64,000 nt of DNA from Thermosyntropha sp. (GTDB lineage: Bacteria; Bacillota; Syntrophomonadia; Syntrophomonadales; Syntrophomonadaceae): NCBI RefSeq assembly GCF_017656155.1, contig NZ_JACDOH010000009.1, positions 1 through 64,000 on the forward strand, in the 5' to 3' direction. Below the pieces are notes generated by a model. The model saw nothing but the letters and a program-made list of their open reading frames with translations, made no database searches and was not told the DNA's origin. This document shows, one piece after another, positions 9,052 through 18,736 of the stretch. A program made the translations under genes and the position numbers. The number at the start of each line of letters is the position of its first letter. The first letter of the stretch is position 1.

Positions 9052-9080
9052 ATTATATATAAAAAAAATAGTTTTGTCAT
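9052..9080 (-). promoter_or_regulatory. Promoter of the SAM riboswitch-metY-metA operon
   Basis: Minus-strand ATGACA (9080-9075), a 17-bp spacer, and a perfect TATAAT (9057-9052) place transcription start near 9045, about 20 bases before the aptamer. Confidence 0.8.
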
Positions 9081-9091
9081 GTACTTTTTTC

Positions 9092-9128
9092 ATAAAACAG
9101 GGACGGCCCAAAATTTTTAAGCCGTCCC
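9092..9128 (-). terminator. Terminator after the alcohol dehydrogenase operon
   Basis: An eight-bp stem GGGACGGC/GCCGTCCC (9121-9128 and 9100-9107) is followed on the minus strand by TGTTTTATG. The GGGACGG arms resemble those of the 65-bp repeats at 32750 and 59781, but the element is much shorter. Confidence 0.75.
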
Positions 9129-9135
9129 CGCCTCT

Positions 9136-10335
9136 TTATTTGCAAGAAAAGCACTCTCTTAAAATAGGTCTTACGCTTTCTTCCGGCAATGGGTAAGCTA
9201 TACCGCTGGGGTCAAGTTTTACTGCCCAGAACAGGCTTTCCAAAAGGTTATCATCAAATTTTATGTCTATTATATCAAAATAAGGTTTAAAATGACACTC
9301 TTCCATAAGTTTTAAGACCTTTTCCCTGACCATAGCCACCAGGCTTAAGTCATCTTTATCATCATATATACCAAAAGCAAAAGCCAAATCTTTAGCTTTG
9401 CGAGCAAAATGAGCAGGATAATGCTGCATAACTGACGGCAGAGCTACTCCAACTGCCTGCCCATGCGGGATTCTGAGCTGCCCTCCTAAAGCATGGGCTA
9501 CATTGTGTACCGGATAAAACATCCCCGACATGGCAAAGCCCATAATAGCAATATTGCTGGCAATCAGCATACAGGTTCGGGCTTCCAAGTTTGCTCCTTC
9601 ATTTACTGCAACCGGTAGATATTTCAATATGAGCCTTATCGCCTGAATTGAAAGGCTGTCAATCATAGGGTTAGAACCGGGAGAAGTAAGTCCTTCCACT
9701 GCATGACCTAAAGCATCAAAACCGGTACATGCCGTCATATGGGGAGGAAGCCCTACGGTCAAATCCGGATCTAAAAGGGCATAGTCTGCCGCAATATATG
9801 GATGCAAAAGATCTCCTTTAACCTTCTGTTCTTCATTATATATTACCGCAATAGGAGACACCTCCGAACCGGTTCCAGCAGTGGTAGGTATGGAAACATT
9901 AGGGATATTTAACGGTTTTCCTAAAGGCCTTATATAAGGGCCAACATTTCCGGGCATAAGCTCTTTTATATCGGTAGCTCCCATTCCCAGCATGAGCTTT
10001 ACCCCTTTTACTGAATCTAAAACACTTCCTCCTCCTACTCCTAAAAGTCCGTCAACTGCATTCACCCGGCACCAGCTGGCACAATCATTGATCACCCGCA
10101 TAACCGCATCCTGCTCTATATCATCATATATTCCTACCAATTTCGGCTCTCCCTGGACTTCAAACATTTCCTTAATCTGATCGGCTATTCCCGCTTTTAC
10201 AAGTCCTTTGTCAGTAACAAGAGCTACCCGCTTTGCTCCCATTTCCATAAACCTCTGGGGAGCAAAAGTGCGGCATCCTGAACCTACTTCCACTATAGTC
10301 CTGAAATCCCATACAAAATATTTAGGTGTTCCCAT
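9136..10335 (-). CDS. Iron-containing alcohol dehydrogenase
   Basis: A 399-residue group III (iron-type) alcohol dehydrogenase. The NAD-binding segment GVGGGSVLDSVKG and the metal-binding histidines in FDALGHAVEG and PVHNVAHALGG are present. It interconverts an alcohol and aldehyde with NAD(P)H; substrate range cannot be read from the sequence. It lies 15 bases downstream of an aldehyde dehydrogenase gene, so the pair probably handles alcohol-aldehyde-acid conversion as one operon. A TetR-family gene upstream may regulate it. Confidence 0.92.
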   Translation of the reverse strand: MGTPKYFVWDFRTIVEVGSGCRTFAPQRFMEMGAKRVALVTDKGLVKAGIADQIKEMFEVQGEPKLVGIYDDIEQDAVMRVINDCASWCRVNAVDGLLGVGGGSVLDSVKGVKLMLGMGATDIKELMPGNVGPYIRPLGKPLNIPNVSIPTTAGTGSEVSPIAVIYNEEQKVKGDLLHPYIAADYALLDPDLTVGLPPHMTACTGFDALGHAVEGLTSPGSNPMIDSLSIQAIRLILKYLPVAVNEGANLEARTCMLIASNIAIMGFAMSGMFYPVHNVAHALGGQLRIPHGQAVGVALPSVMQHYPAHFARKAKDLAFAFGIYDDKDDLSLVAMVREKVLKLMEECHFKPYFDIIDIKFDDNLLESLFWAVKLDPSGIAYPLPEESVRPILRECFSCK

Positions 10336-10350
10336 AAGCTCTCCTCCCCT

Positions 10351-11868
10351 CTATTTATTAAGACCTATCAGGTTGAACATAATCTTGTCATCTGCATCAG
10401 GAGTTAAATCCTGGCATATATGTTTAACTTCACTGTAAGCCATCAAGGCATGATACCAATTTTCCCTTCCATATCCGCTTTCTTTATAGCCACCGAAAGG
10501 AACATCCGGCCTCAAAACATGCCAAGTGTTAATCCACACCGTGCCCGTGCGCATACGCCCTGCTACCTTCTGTGCCTTGGCTACATCACGGCTGCAGACT
10601 CCTCCCCCCAACCCATATGGGCTGTCGTTGGCAATAGCAACCGCTTCATCCAAATCGTCATAAGGAATTACACACTGTACCGGCCCAAAAATCTCTTCCC
10701 GGACTTGGCGCATAGAGTTGTTGCAGTTTACAAAAATAGTAGGCTCAAAGAAAAATCCGTTGTCATAAATGCCTCCGGTCAGGACATTTCCTCCATAAGC
10801 AATCTCCGCCCCTTCTTCCAGCCCTATCTTTACATATTCTTTTATAGTATTAAGCTGGTCAAGGGAAGCAATAGGCCCTAAATCAGTTCCTATATCCAGC
10901 TGGTTGCCAATGGTCAGCTTCTTTATCTTGGCTATAAGTTTATCAACCAGTTGATCGTGCAGCTTGCGCGGAACAATAAGGCGGGTGCCTGACTCACATA
11001 CCTGTCCGGAATGGAAAAGAAAGGCAAAAAGGGTCATATTACAGGCAACGTCTAAATCAGCATCATCTAAGACAATAAGGGGCGATTTGCCTCCTAATTC
11101 CAGGGTAACCCGCTTTATACCCTTAGCTGCCTGTTCGGCAATCCTTCTTCCTACTGCAGTAGAACCGGTAAAAGCTATTTTATCAACTTCCGGATGTCCG
11201 GCCAGATAATTCCCCATGCTGGAACCCGGCCCGGTCACCACATTAAACACCCCGGCAGGCACTCCGGCATCATGAAGGATTTTAGCCAGCTCCAGAGTAG
11301 TTACCGGTGTTATACTGGCCGGTTTCATAACTATACTGTTCCCCATAGCCAGGGCAGGGGCGAATTTATAAGCAGCAAGAATCATAGGGAAATTCCATGG
11401 AGTTATCCCCGCACATACCCCGATAGGCTCTCGCTTTGTGTAGCTGTGCATAGGAGCAATCCAGGGGGGGCACATAGCATGTTCCACCTTGGGCATTTCT
11501 TTTATAAGAGCAGCTGAAATAGCAAGAGAAGCTGCTACTGAAGCTACATCAACCGTGCTGGTTCGCCTTATAGTCCCTCCTGAAGTTAAAGATTCCAGAT
11601 AAGAAAGGCGCTCCTTATTAGCCACTATCAAAAGAGCAGCATTAAAAAGAATTTCTGCCCTCTCTTCCGGCTTTTTACCAGCCCATACCCCTGATTCAAA
11701 AGCAGCCCGGGCTGAAGCCAAAGCCTTATCCACATCATTTTTATTCCCCCGCGGAACCCTGGCTACCACTTCTCTTGTGGCCGGATTGATAACTTCCATC
11801 ATTTCTCCGCTGTCGCCCGGCGCCCACTGTCCATCAATAAACATACCATACTCCATTATTTCTGCCAT
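10351..11868 (-). CDS. NAD(P)-dependent aldehyde dehydrogenase
   Basis: A 505-residue member of the aldehyde dehydrogenase superfamily. The catalytic Cys lies in SGQVCESGTR and the general base Glu in VTLELGGKSP; TPWNFPM and FTGSTAVGR are the cofactor motifs. It oxidises an aldehyde to its acid; betaine-aldehyde or generic aliphatic specificity are both possible. It is followed by the iron-type alcohol dehydrogenase and preceded by a TetR regulator 31 bases upstream; all three face left and likely form one operon. Confidence 0.93.
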   Translation of the reverse strand: MAEIMEYGMFIDGQWAPGDSGEMMEVINPATREVVARVPRGNKNDVDKALASARAAFESGVWAGKKPEERAEILFNAALLIVANKERLSYLESLTSGGTIRRTSTVDVASVAASLAISAALIKEMPKVEHAMCPPWIAPMHSYTKREPIGVCAGITPWNFPMILAAYKFAPALAMGNSIVMKPASITPVTTLELAKILHDAGVPAGVFNVVTGPGSSMGNYLAGHPEVDKIAFTGSTAVGRRIAEQAAKGIKRVTLELGGKSPLIVLDDADLDVACNMTLFAFLFHSGQVCESGTRLIVPRKLHDQLVDKLIAKIKKLTIGNQLDIGTDLGPIASLDQLNTIKEYVKIGLEEGAEIAYGGNVLTGGIYDNGFFFEPTIFVNCNNSMRQVREEIFGPVQCVIPYDDLDEAVAIANDSPYGLGGGVCSRDVAKAQKVAGRMRTGTVWINTWHVLRPDVPFGGYKESGYGRENWYHALMAYSEVKHICQDLTPDADDKIMFNLIGLNK

Positions 11869-11899
11869 CCTAAACCCTCCTCATGTAAAAATCCTTTTA

Positions 11900-12481
11900 T
11901 TAGCCCTTTAAAAAGCCCTGAACTATCAGTCGGGCAATTTTTTTAACATCGACTATTTCCGGATGCATAAGCCACTGAATAATAAGCCCATCAGCAAGTG
12001 CTACCAACACTACTGCTTCAACTTCCCAATCGCTCTCGCTTTTTCGCCCTGCAATTCTGGCTAAAAAGGTCTGCATTATCTGGCGGTATCCGGCATAAGT
12101 ATCCCGGAAGCGTTTTTTTAAAATTTCATTGCCCATAAAAGCCTCCTGTAAAAGATAAAGGTTTAACTTATCTCTTTTTTCTGCATTTAAAATGAGCATA
12201 AGACCTTCCCGGATCACTTCTTCCGGATTTTCTCCTTCCACATAGCTTATTCTGTCCAAAAAACCTTTAAGCATCTGATCAAAATGTTTCACCGTAAGCT
12301 CATATATGAGTTCATCTTTGGAAGGAAAATAATAAAAAAGAGTCCCTTTGCTTATGCCGGCTTCCCGGGCTATATCGGCAAGGCTAGTTCCCTTTACCCC
12401 TTTTTCCATAACCAGACGGGTGGCTGCATCCAAAATCTTTTCTCGATTACCTTCCACAAATTTTGCTTCTTCCTCTTTCAT
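11900..12481 (-). CDS. TetR-family transcriptional regulator
   Basis: A 193-residue repressor. The N-terminal helix-turn-helix is classical: GTSLADIAREAGISKGTLFYYF followed by SKDELIYEL. The C-terminal ligand-binding helices are not assignable to a known effector. As the first gene before the aldehyde and alcohol dehydrogenases, it probably represses the unit in the absence of a substrate-derived ligand. Length and domain layout are normal for the family. Confidence 0.9.
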   Translation of the reverse strand: MKEEEAKFVEGNREKILDAATRLVMEKGVKGTSLADIAREAGISKGTLFYYFPSKDELIYELTVKHFDQMLKGFLDRISYVEGENPEEVIREGLMLILNAEKRDKLNLYLLQEAFMGNEILKKRFRDTYAGYRQIMQTFLARIAGRKSESDWEVEAVVLVALADGLIIQWLMHPEIVDVKKIARLIVQGFLKG

Positions 12482-12594
12482 CCAGTATCCTCCTCTCGGT
12501 CGCCCGACCGCCCGACTGTTTTAATTTTATTCTAACAAACTTTATAATTATGTCGTTTTCTGTAATCAAAACAAGTTAATTTAATCACAAACAG

Positions 12595-12623
12595 AAAAAG
12601 AAAAAACCAGCCTTAAAGGCTGG
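12595..12623 (-). terminator. Terminator after glnS
   Basis: The minus strand shows CCAGCC..GGCTGG (12607-12623) followed by TTTTTTCTTTTTC, seven bases past the glnS stop. Confidence 0.88.
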
Positions 12624-12629
12624 AGATAT

Positions 12630-14378
12630 TTACGCTTTATTCTTCATCTTTGCCCAAGTATCTTTCAAACTTACAATGCGGTTAAAAACCAAAATCTCTT
12701 CAGTTGAATCAGGGTCAACACAGAAATAACCGTGGCGCAGAAACTGGAAGCGGTCTTCTGTTTTAGCCCCTTTAAGGTTAATCTCGGCTAAACAGCCGGT
12801 TAAAACCTTAAGCGAGTCGGGATTTATTTTTTCTGTAAAACTGCGCCCATCTTCGTCATTATCCGGATCAGGCACGGTGAAAAGACGTTCATAAAGCCTT
12901 ACTTCACATGGAACAGCATGGGCAGCATCTACCCAGTGCAAAGTCCCTTTAACTTTCCTCCCGGCATTGGCTCCTCCGCTCTTGGACTCAGGGTCATAAG
13001 TGCAGATAAGTTCAATAATTTCACCCGTTTCAGGATCCTTTACCACTTCTTCACATCTTATGATATATGCACTTTTAAGCCGCACTTCCCCTCCTGGCTT
13101 TAAACGGAAAAACTTTTTAGGAGGGTCTTCCATAAAGTCTTCCCTTTCAATATAAATTTCCCGGGAAAATGGAATCTTCCTTACCCCCATTTCCGGCATT
13201 TCCGGGTTATTTTCCGTTTCCAGCCATTCAACCTGACCTTCCGGATAATTTTTTATCACCACTTTAAGCGGATTTAACACTACCATGGCTCTGGGTGCCC
13301 TTTTATTTAAATCATCCCGAACACAGTGCTCTAAAAGGGCAATATCCACTATGCTGTCTCTTCTGGCAACCCCTATCCGCTCACAGAAATCGCGTATGGC
13401 TTCAGGTGTATATCCGCGGCGGCGAAGTCCCGAAATAGTAGGCATGCGCGGGTCATCCCACCCTCTTACATAGCCTTCTTCCACCAAAGTCTTAAGCTTT
13501 CTTTTGCTCATCACCGTGTAAGTAAGGTTTAGGCGGGCAAACTCAATCTGCCGCGGCCTTCCTTTAGCATCTTTGGAATAATCAACATTATCTAAAACCC
13601 ATTCATAAAGCGGACGGTGGTCGGCAAATTCCAAAGTACAAAGCGAATGGGTGATTCCCTCTAAAGCATCCTCTATCGGATGGGCATAATCATACATAGG
13701 ATATATGCACCACTTATCTCCAGTTCGGTGGTGGGTAGCATACTGAATACGGTAAAGCACCGGATCACGCATATTAATATTGCCAGAAGCCATATCTATT
13801 TTGGCTCTCAAGACCTTGGATCCTTCTGGAAACTCTCCATTCTTCATCCGTTCAAATAAATCCAGGTTTTCTTCCACACTCCTGTTCCGGTAGGGACTTT
13901 CCTTGCCAGGCTCAGTCAAGGTTCCCCGGTATTCTTTTATCTCTTCAGCGCTTAAATCGCAAACATAAGCCTTGCCTTTTTTTATAAGCTGAACCGCATA
14001 TTCATACATCTTGTCAAAATAGTCAGAAGCATAATAAAGCCGATCCCCCCAGTCAAAACCTAACCATCTTATATCTCTTTTTATCGACTCTACATATTCA
14101 GTATCTTCTTTGGTCGGATTAGTATCGTCAAAACGCAGATTGCAAAGCCCTCCGTATTTCTCAGCCATGCCAAAATCAATACATATAGCCTTGGCATGTC
14201 CTATATGTAGATATCCATTTGGTTCCGGGGGAAAGCGGGTATGCACCCGGCCATCATTTTTTCCGTTTTTCAAATCTTCCCTTATAATTTCTTCAATAAA
14301 ATTAACTCCTTCTTCTTCTCTTTCATTATCATTTAAAATACCTTCCGCGTTCAGTCTTTCTTCCTCCTGCCTGCTCAT
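12630..14378 (-). CDS. glnS: Glutaminyl-tRNA synthetase
   Basis: A 582-residue class I aminoacyl-tRNA synthetase charging tRNA-Gln directly. The HIGH-type motif is [16 protein letters not shown] and the KMSKS-type motif is VMSKRKL; the C-terminal beta-barrel anticodon-binding region is complete. The start is ATG 14378, six bases after AAAGGAGG, not the longer in-frame ATG at 14411. GlnRS is present only in part of the Firmicutes, the others relying on GatCAB transamidation, and here it is a stand-alone gene with its own terminator. The segment [19 protein letters not shown] supports GlnRS over GluRS. Confidence 0.96.
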   Translation of the reverse strand: MSRQEEERLNAEGILNDNEREEEGVNFIEEIIREDLKNGKNDGRVHTRFPPEPNGYLHIGHAKAICIDFGMAEKYGGLCNLRFDDTNPTKEDTEYVESIKRDIRWLGFDWGDRLYYASDYFDKMYEYAVQLIKKGKAYVCDLSAEEIKEYRGTLTEPGKESPYRNRSVEENLDLFERMKNGEFPEGSKVLRAKIDMASGNINMRDPVLYRIQYATHHRTGDKWCIYPMYDYAHPIEDALEGITHSLCTLEFADHRPLYEWVLDNVDYSKDAKGRPRQIEFARLNLTYTVMSKRKLKTLVEEGYVRGWDDPRMPTISGLRRRGYTPEAIRDFCERIGVARRDSIVDIALLEHCVRDDLNKRAPRAMVVLNPLKVVIKNYPEGQVEWLETENNPEMPEMGVRKIPFSREIYIEREDFMEDPPKKFFRLKPGGEVRLKSAYIIRCEEVVKDPETGEIIELICTYDPESKSGGANAGRKVKGTLHWVDAAHAVPCEVRLYERLFTVPDPDNDEDGRSFTEKINPDSLKVLTGCLAEINLKGAKTEDRFQFLRHGYFCVDPDSTEEILVFNRIVSLKDTWAKMKNKA

Positions 14379-14450
14379 CCTGTTCCTCCTTTTAAACTGA
14401 TTAAAATACAAGCTCCCACCTTTTTAAATTAATCCACCAATAAAATTATA

Positions 14451-15143
14451 TTACTTTATTCTTCTTTCTTTGGCAACTTCAGGCTTTTCTCCGCTTTTTA
14501 TCTTTCGGCAAACCTCCAAAAACTTTCGAACATCATTTTCCTCCTTATCTTTTATCTCTTCAGTAAGTTCTCCCCTGCCCAAACGGTCACAGATGGCTAA
14601 AAGTGCAACTTCATTTTCATTTATTTCTTGCATCATCCTTTCAACCTCCGCAAACGGCAACCCTTTCACCACAAACAAAACCTGCATATGCCATCTGACC
14701 AACTTTACTACTTCCCTGATAAACACCTCATCACAATTAAGCTTCTGTAAAAATTCTTCTGCCATATAAGCCCCTATTTTATCATGATCATATGCGGTAA
14801 TCTTGCCTTTTCTCACCTCTGTTGTTTTTAGCTTCCCCAAATCATGCAAAAGGGCTGCCCACATAAAAACCCGGGGGTTTTTGCTTAAATCCCGGCGTTT
14901 TGCTGCTTCATCCACTACCAAAAGGGTATGATTCCATACACTCCCTTCAGGATGATAAAGCGTAGACTGTTCTATTTCTCGCAGGGCATAAAGATGTTTA
15001 AAAGGCTCCCTTTCCCTAAAAAACTTTTTTACATCCTCCCTCTCCAAAAAAACTGAAGGTTTATCATCTTCCACAAGATGTTTATCTAAAATCCTGAAAA
15101 ATTCCTCCAAGCTATAATCAGATATATCTTTTTTCCCCTGCAT
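14451..15143 (-). CDS. HD-domain phosphohydrolase-like protein
   Basis: A 230-residue cytoplasmic protein with an HD metal-dependent hydrolase core: His of VWNHTLLVV, the HD pair in ALLHDLGK, and a later H near KLVRWHMQV. This layout resembles HD domains of tRNA nucleotidyltransferases or nucleotide phosphohydrolases, but the nucleotidyltransferase half is absent. The start is ATG 15143 behind GGAAGGGGATAAT; an in-frame upstream ATG has no site. The substrate is unknown. It stands alone between glnS and a divergent YitT gene. Confidence 0.8.
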   Translation of the reverse strand: MQGKKDISDYSLEEFFRILDKHLVEDDKPSVFLEREDVKKFFREREPFKHLYALREIEQSTLYHPEGSVWNHTLLVVDEAAKRRDLSKNPRVFMWAALLHDLGKLKTTEVRKGKITAYDHDKIGAYMAEEFLQKLNCDEVFIREVVKLVRWHMQVLFVVKGLPFAEVERMMQEINENEVALLAICDRLGRGELTEEIKDKEENDVRKFLEVCRKIKSGEKPEVAKERRIK

Positions 15144-15275
15144 ATTATCCCCTTCCCTTAAACTTTTGCAGATAAAGCTCAAATAAATTATACTTTTAAT
15201 TAGCTTTAACCAAAACTAATATAAAATTACATTTTTCATAAACTAAACTATAAATACAATGCGGGGAAAACTGTT

Positions 15276-16124
15276 ATGGGAAATAAAATCAAATCTTTTA
15301 TTCTTCTAAATCTAGGAGCTCTCTTGGACGCCTGCGGATTTTACTTTTTTCTTGCCCCTAATAACATCGCTGCTGGCGGCATAAGCGGGCTGGCTTTAGT
15401 TATAAATAAATTCCTCCCTTTTCTTCCTTTAGGAGGAATAATTTTGACTTTGAGCATACTCCTTTTAATCTTAGGATTTATAACTATCGGGTCTGTCTAT
15501 GGTTTTAAAACTGTATACTGCAGCATCACTATCCCGGTTATAATATGGCTATTAGAAAAAATTTATCCCTTAAGTGCTCCTCTTTTAGAAGATCTTATTA
15601 TCCAGCTTTTTTTCGGAGTTTTAATATCCAGTATCGGCCTTGCCATACTCTTTAATCAGAATGCTTCTAGCGGCGGCACCGATATAGTTGCGCGCATAAT
15701 TTATCAATTTTATCACCTGGATATAGGCAAAGGGCTGCTTCTGGTAGATTTTATTATAACCTTGGCTGCCACCTATGTTTTTGGACTGCAAAAAGGCCTT
15801 TATGCCCTTTTAGGCGTAATCCTCTACGGCTTTATAGTAGATTATGTAGTAGAAGGAATAACTATAAGCAAACAGGTAATAGTCATTACCCCTAAAAGCA
15901 AAGAAGTCAAAAACTTTATAACAGTCCAACTAGGCCGCGGAGCTACGGTTTATAAAGCAGAAGGAGCATTTACCGGCGAAGAAAAAGAAGTAATCATGAC
16001 TGTACTTAAAAGGCAAGAATTCGTAAAATTGCGGGATTTCATCAAAAAAACCGACCCTGATGCCTTTATCACCGTGCAAAACATCCACGAAGTATTAGGA
16101 GAAGGGTTTAAGCCTTTAACATAA
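15276..16124 (+). CDS. YitT family membrane protein (DUF161/DUF2179)
   Basis: A 282-residue integral membrane protein with about six hydrophobic segments in the first 200 residues (YitT/DUF161), then a soluble ~80-residue DUF2179 domain beginning near VIVITPKSKEV with the characteristic GRGATVYKAEGAFTG. The family is common in Firmicutes and its transport role is not settled. The motif AAGGISGLA in the first segment is typical. It is monocistronic and runs toward the decayed helicase gene. Confidence 0.9.
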   Translation: MGNKIKSFILLNLGALLDACGFYFFLAPNNIAAGGISGLALVINKFLPFLPLGGIILTLSILLLILGFITIGSVYGFKTVYCSITIPVIIWLLEKIYPLSAPLLEDLIIQLFFGVLISSIGLAILFNQNASSGGTDIVARIIYQFYHLDIGKGLLLVDFIITLAATYVFGLQKGLYALLGVILYGFIVDYVVEGITISKQVIVITPKSKEVKNFITVQLGRGATVYKAEGAFTGEEKEVIMTVLKRQEFVKLRDFIKKTDPDAFITVQNIHEVLGEGFKPLT

Positions 16125-16259
16125 TATCCCTTCTCCTAATTGGCATAATCAAGTTTTAGATTACCTAATCAGCTTTAAACCGGCTGCTTAGCTGAAGAGC
16201 TGAAGGGGCTCTCTTCTTTATCCTCTTCTGTTTTTTCACTCCCTGTTTTAATGTAGTTC

Positions 16260-16628
16260 TGTTAACTTAAATCATATTTGCAATCGTAGAACCCCAGTGT
16301 TTATGCTGTTGGTGTAAGTTACCAGCTTCACCCCCAAACATAAACAAAGGAGGTTCTACGAAAATGGGTAACTTATCCTGTCCTAAGTGTTCAAGTAATT
16401 CTCTTTGGAAATACGGCCGCGATTATAAAGGTCGTCAAAAATATTGCTGTAAAAAATGCCGTACTCAATTTGTCCCTGAAGCAAATCGACATAAACACCT
16501 TAACATTAAATGCCCTTGGTGTGGCTGTGCTAGAGTTAACTCTTTCGCAGCTGGTTTTACACCAAAATTTAAACATAATCGCTGGTTTTCTATGATTGCG
16601 TGAGTTTTTTCATCATTTTAAGTTAACA
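16260..16628 (+). mobile_element. 369-bp insertion element with 12-bp inverted repeats
   Basis: Perfect terminal inverted repeats TGTTAACTTAAA (16260-16271) and TTTAAGTTAACA (16617-16628) are flanked by a 4-bp direct duplication GTTC (16256-16259 and 16629-16632). Removing the element and one GTTC joins the helicase reading frame exactly, which proves insertion. It carries only a short zinc-ribbon ORF and no catalytic transposase domain, so it is a non-autonomous, MITE-like derivative of a larger IS whose family I cannot name with certainty. Confidence 0.88.
16364..16603 (+). CDS. Truncated transposase: N-terminal zinc-ribbon only
   Basis: A 79-residue ORF with a GGAGG site eleven bases upstream. 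It contains two CxxC pairs (CPKCSS, CCKKC) typical of the N-terminal zinc-beta-ribbon of IS1/IS1595-like transposases, and a further CPWCGC pair. The sequence ends with WFSMIA shortly before the right inverted repeat; the DDE catalytic domain is missing. It may still be made as a DNA-binding fragment, but is best seen as a relic inside the element. Confidence 0.75.
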   Translation: MGNLSCPKCSSNSLWKYGRDYKGRQKYCCKKCRTQFVPEANRHKHLNIKCPWCGCARVNSFAAGFTPKFKHNRWFSMIA

Positions 16629-17556
16629 GTTCCAAATTAAAATTTTGTAAATATCCATAATTTCCTCGATCAGCATGTCAGTTACAACTCTATTAATTGC
16701 TAGCCGCCCAAATTCTTCCGCGCGCTCTAGTTCTTTTTTAACTAGACTTGTATCCTGTTTTCTTTCTTCCTCCCCTAAAAAGGGAACCTGACTAAGATCA
16801 CGCGGCAAAGTTATAAAATCATATATTCCTGCAAAATCCTTCCCTTCAGCTAAGCGTAAAACCCTGCCCCGCCTTTGGATATATTCTTTAGGATTAGTAG
16901 TACTTGATAAAATAAAAGCTGTCCTTATAGCAGGAATATTTACTCCCTCATCTAAACACCTTATAGCAACTAAAGCTTGCAAATCACGTCCTTCAGCAAA
17001 CTTTTCTTCTAAAACCATTCTTTCTTCAATAGACTCCTGCGCCGTAAATTTTGCTACTTTCATATTCAGTTTATTACCTAGCAAATTGATAACTGCTTCA
17101 ATTTGTCTTTCTTCCTCTTCGTAATCATGCTCATAAAAATCATACCTGTATAAACTTGCAGCTCCGCAGTAAACTAACATGTGGGTTTTATCCCGATAAC
17201 TCTGCATTATCTTTTCTAGCTTTTCAATCTTCTTCCTAGATCCTGCTACCAAACGCCCTCGTTTTATCAGAAGTCTTTACCCTTTTTCATCCAATTTGGA
17301 GCTGCCTTCTTTATCTTTTGTATAACATTTAGCTATCTCCCGCGAAAGTCTGCGGTATAATTCCAGCTCATCTTCTTCTAAATAAGTCAAAAGCAGTAGA
17401 AGAAAAATAGCCTACTGCTCTTTTATAAAAAACCGAAGTGTTCAGTACAGGGATATAAAAATCTCTTACTATATTATTTTGCAAAGTGCGGTACTCTTTC
17501 TTTATATTAAGCTCTTTAAAGCTCATCTTACCGCCCCCAAAACTTCTATTAAATAC

Positions 17557-18711
17557 TTAATAATTATCATAAATATACTCTAGTGCTTCATCTAAAGCTG
17601 AAAAATCTTCCTCACAGTTAAAATAACCTACACTAAAGCGCATCGTTCCGGCCGGGTAAGTCCCCAAAAACTGATGGGCTTTAGGGGCACAGTGCAAACC
17701 GGTTCTAACTGCAATATCAAACTTAGATAAAATTCTCCCTATCTCATCACTGCTGTATTCTTTAAAAACACAGGATATAATCCCGACATGATTTTCTATA
17801 TTTCCCAATCCTATAATATCTATGTTGCCATATTTTTGCAATAAACCTTTTAGCTTTTTAAAGTTTTCGCTTTCTTTAAGCCTTATATTATCAAGCCCTA
17901 CATCATTTATCCATTTCAAAGCTGCATTAAGACCCGCGATAGCTGTAATATTTAAACTACCTGCTTCATATCTTTCGGGAACTGTATCAGGCATATCCAA
18001 ATTAGCCGAGTCAACTCCGGTTCCTCCGTAGAAAAAAGGAGGAGGCAGCTTAATGCTGTTTTTTACGATAAATCCGGCTGCCCCAAAAGGAGCATATAAA
18101 GTTTTGTGCCCGGCAAAAACTGCAAAATCAGCTTCAATACGGCTCAAATCAATTGACAAAAGTCCGGCTGTCTGCGCCATATCTAAAACATTAACTGCCC
18201 CCATTTTTTTAGAAAAACTGAATATTTCTTCTACCGGAGCAATAAGTCCGCATACATTGCTGGCATGGCTTATGATTACCACATCTGGCTTCTTTTCCGT
18301 CATCTGATTATGTATAGATTCCAAATCATAACACATACTAGCACGATCCACTTTAAGGATCTCAATGTTTATACTGTATATCTTCTGCAAATGGTATAAA
18401 ACTCGCATTACCGCATTATGTTCAAAAGGAGAAACATAAACATTAATTCCCTTTTGACAAATAATTCCATGCAAAATAAGGTTGAGGGCAATAGTAGCTG
18501 AAGGCATAAAAACTGCCTCTCCTAACTGGGAACAATTAAACAGGCTGAGCAGCATTTCTCTAGTTTCTTCAACCAATTTAGCTGCTTCGTCAGCCAACCT
18601 ATACTGCCCCCTGCCTACATTTACCCCATACTGTCGGTAAAAGGCATCCATAAAAGCATAAACTGCTTCCGGTTTAGGGAAAGTAGTAGCCGCATTATCA
18701 AAATAAGGCAT
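17557..18711 (-). CDS. sspA: Cysteine desulfurase, SspA/DndA-like
   Basis: A 384-residue PLP-dependent cysteine desulfurase. The PLP lysine is K203 in AGHKTLYAPFG and the catalytic cysteine is C341 in RTGLHCAPKAH; the N-terminus has the DNAATTFPKP motif. It extracts sulfur from cysteine as an enzyme-bound persulfide. Its place as the fifth gene of a co-directional cluster with a PAPS-reductase-like protein, DUF4007 protein and large ATPase makes it the likely sulfur donor for DNA phosphorothioation, though a housekeeping role cannot be excluded. Start ATG 18711 follows TTGGAG. It lies 25 bases after the ATPase gene. Confidence 0.85.
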   Translation of the reverse strand: MPYFDNAATTFPKPEAVYAFMDAFYRQYGVNVGRGQYRLADEAAKLVEETREMLLSLFNCSQLGEAVFMPSATIALNLILHGIICQKGINVYVSPFEHNAVMRVLYHLQKIYSINIEILKVDRASMCYDLESIHNQMTEKKPDVVIISHASNVCGLIAPVEEIFSFSKKMGAVNVLDMAQTAGLLSIDLSRIEADFAVFAGHKTLYAPFGAAGFIVKNSIKLPPPFFYGGTGVDSANLDMPDTVPERYEAGSLNITAIAGLNAALKWINDVGLDNIRLKESENFKKLKGLLQKYGNIDIIGLGNIENHVGIISCVFKEYSSDEIGRILSKFDIAVRTGLHCAPKAHQFLGTYPAGTMRFSVGYFNCEEDFSALDEALEYIYDNY

Positions 18712-18736
18712 AATTTCAACTCCAATAAGATAAAAT

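Larger units (their letters stand above)
16175..17526 (-). pseudogene. Decayed PLD/DEAD-box helicase gene of the defence island, split by an insertion element
   Basis: Pieces of one gene are recognisable. The N-terminus (ATG 17526, after GGGGGCGG) encodes 52 residues, MSFKELNIKKEYRTLQNNIV onward to FSSTAF, then hits TGA. In another frame from about 17390 comes helicase-interior sequence (DELELYRRLSREIAK), a lone in-frame TAA near 17280, and then about 209 residues of the SF2 helicase C-domain with RCLDEGVNIPA and YIQRRGRVLR (motif VI). The 3' end is cut by the element at 16260-16628; across it the same frame resumes with YIKTGSEKTEEDKEE and ends at 16175. So there is an internal deletion with frame change, a nonsense codon and an insertion. 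Such proteins pair a phospholipase-D-like N-domain with a helicase in phage-defence loci. It follows sspA by 30 bp. Confidence 0.85.

Noticed and set aside
16391-16576. Antisense ORF inside the insertion element
   Set aside because: No domain, wrong strand relative to the zinc-ribbon ORF, and fully contained in it.
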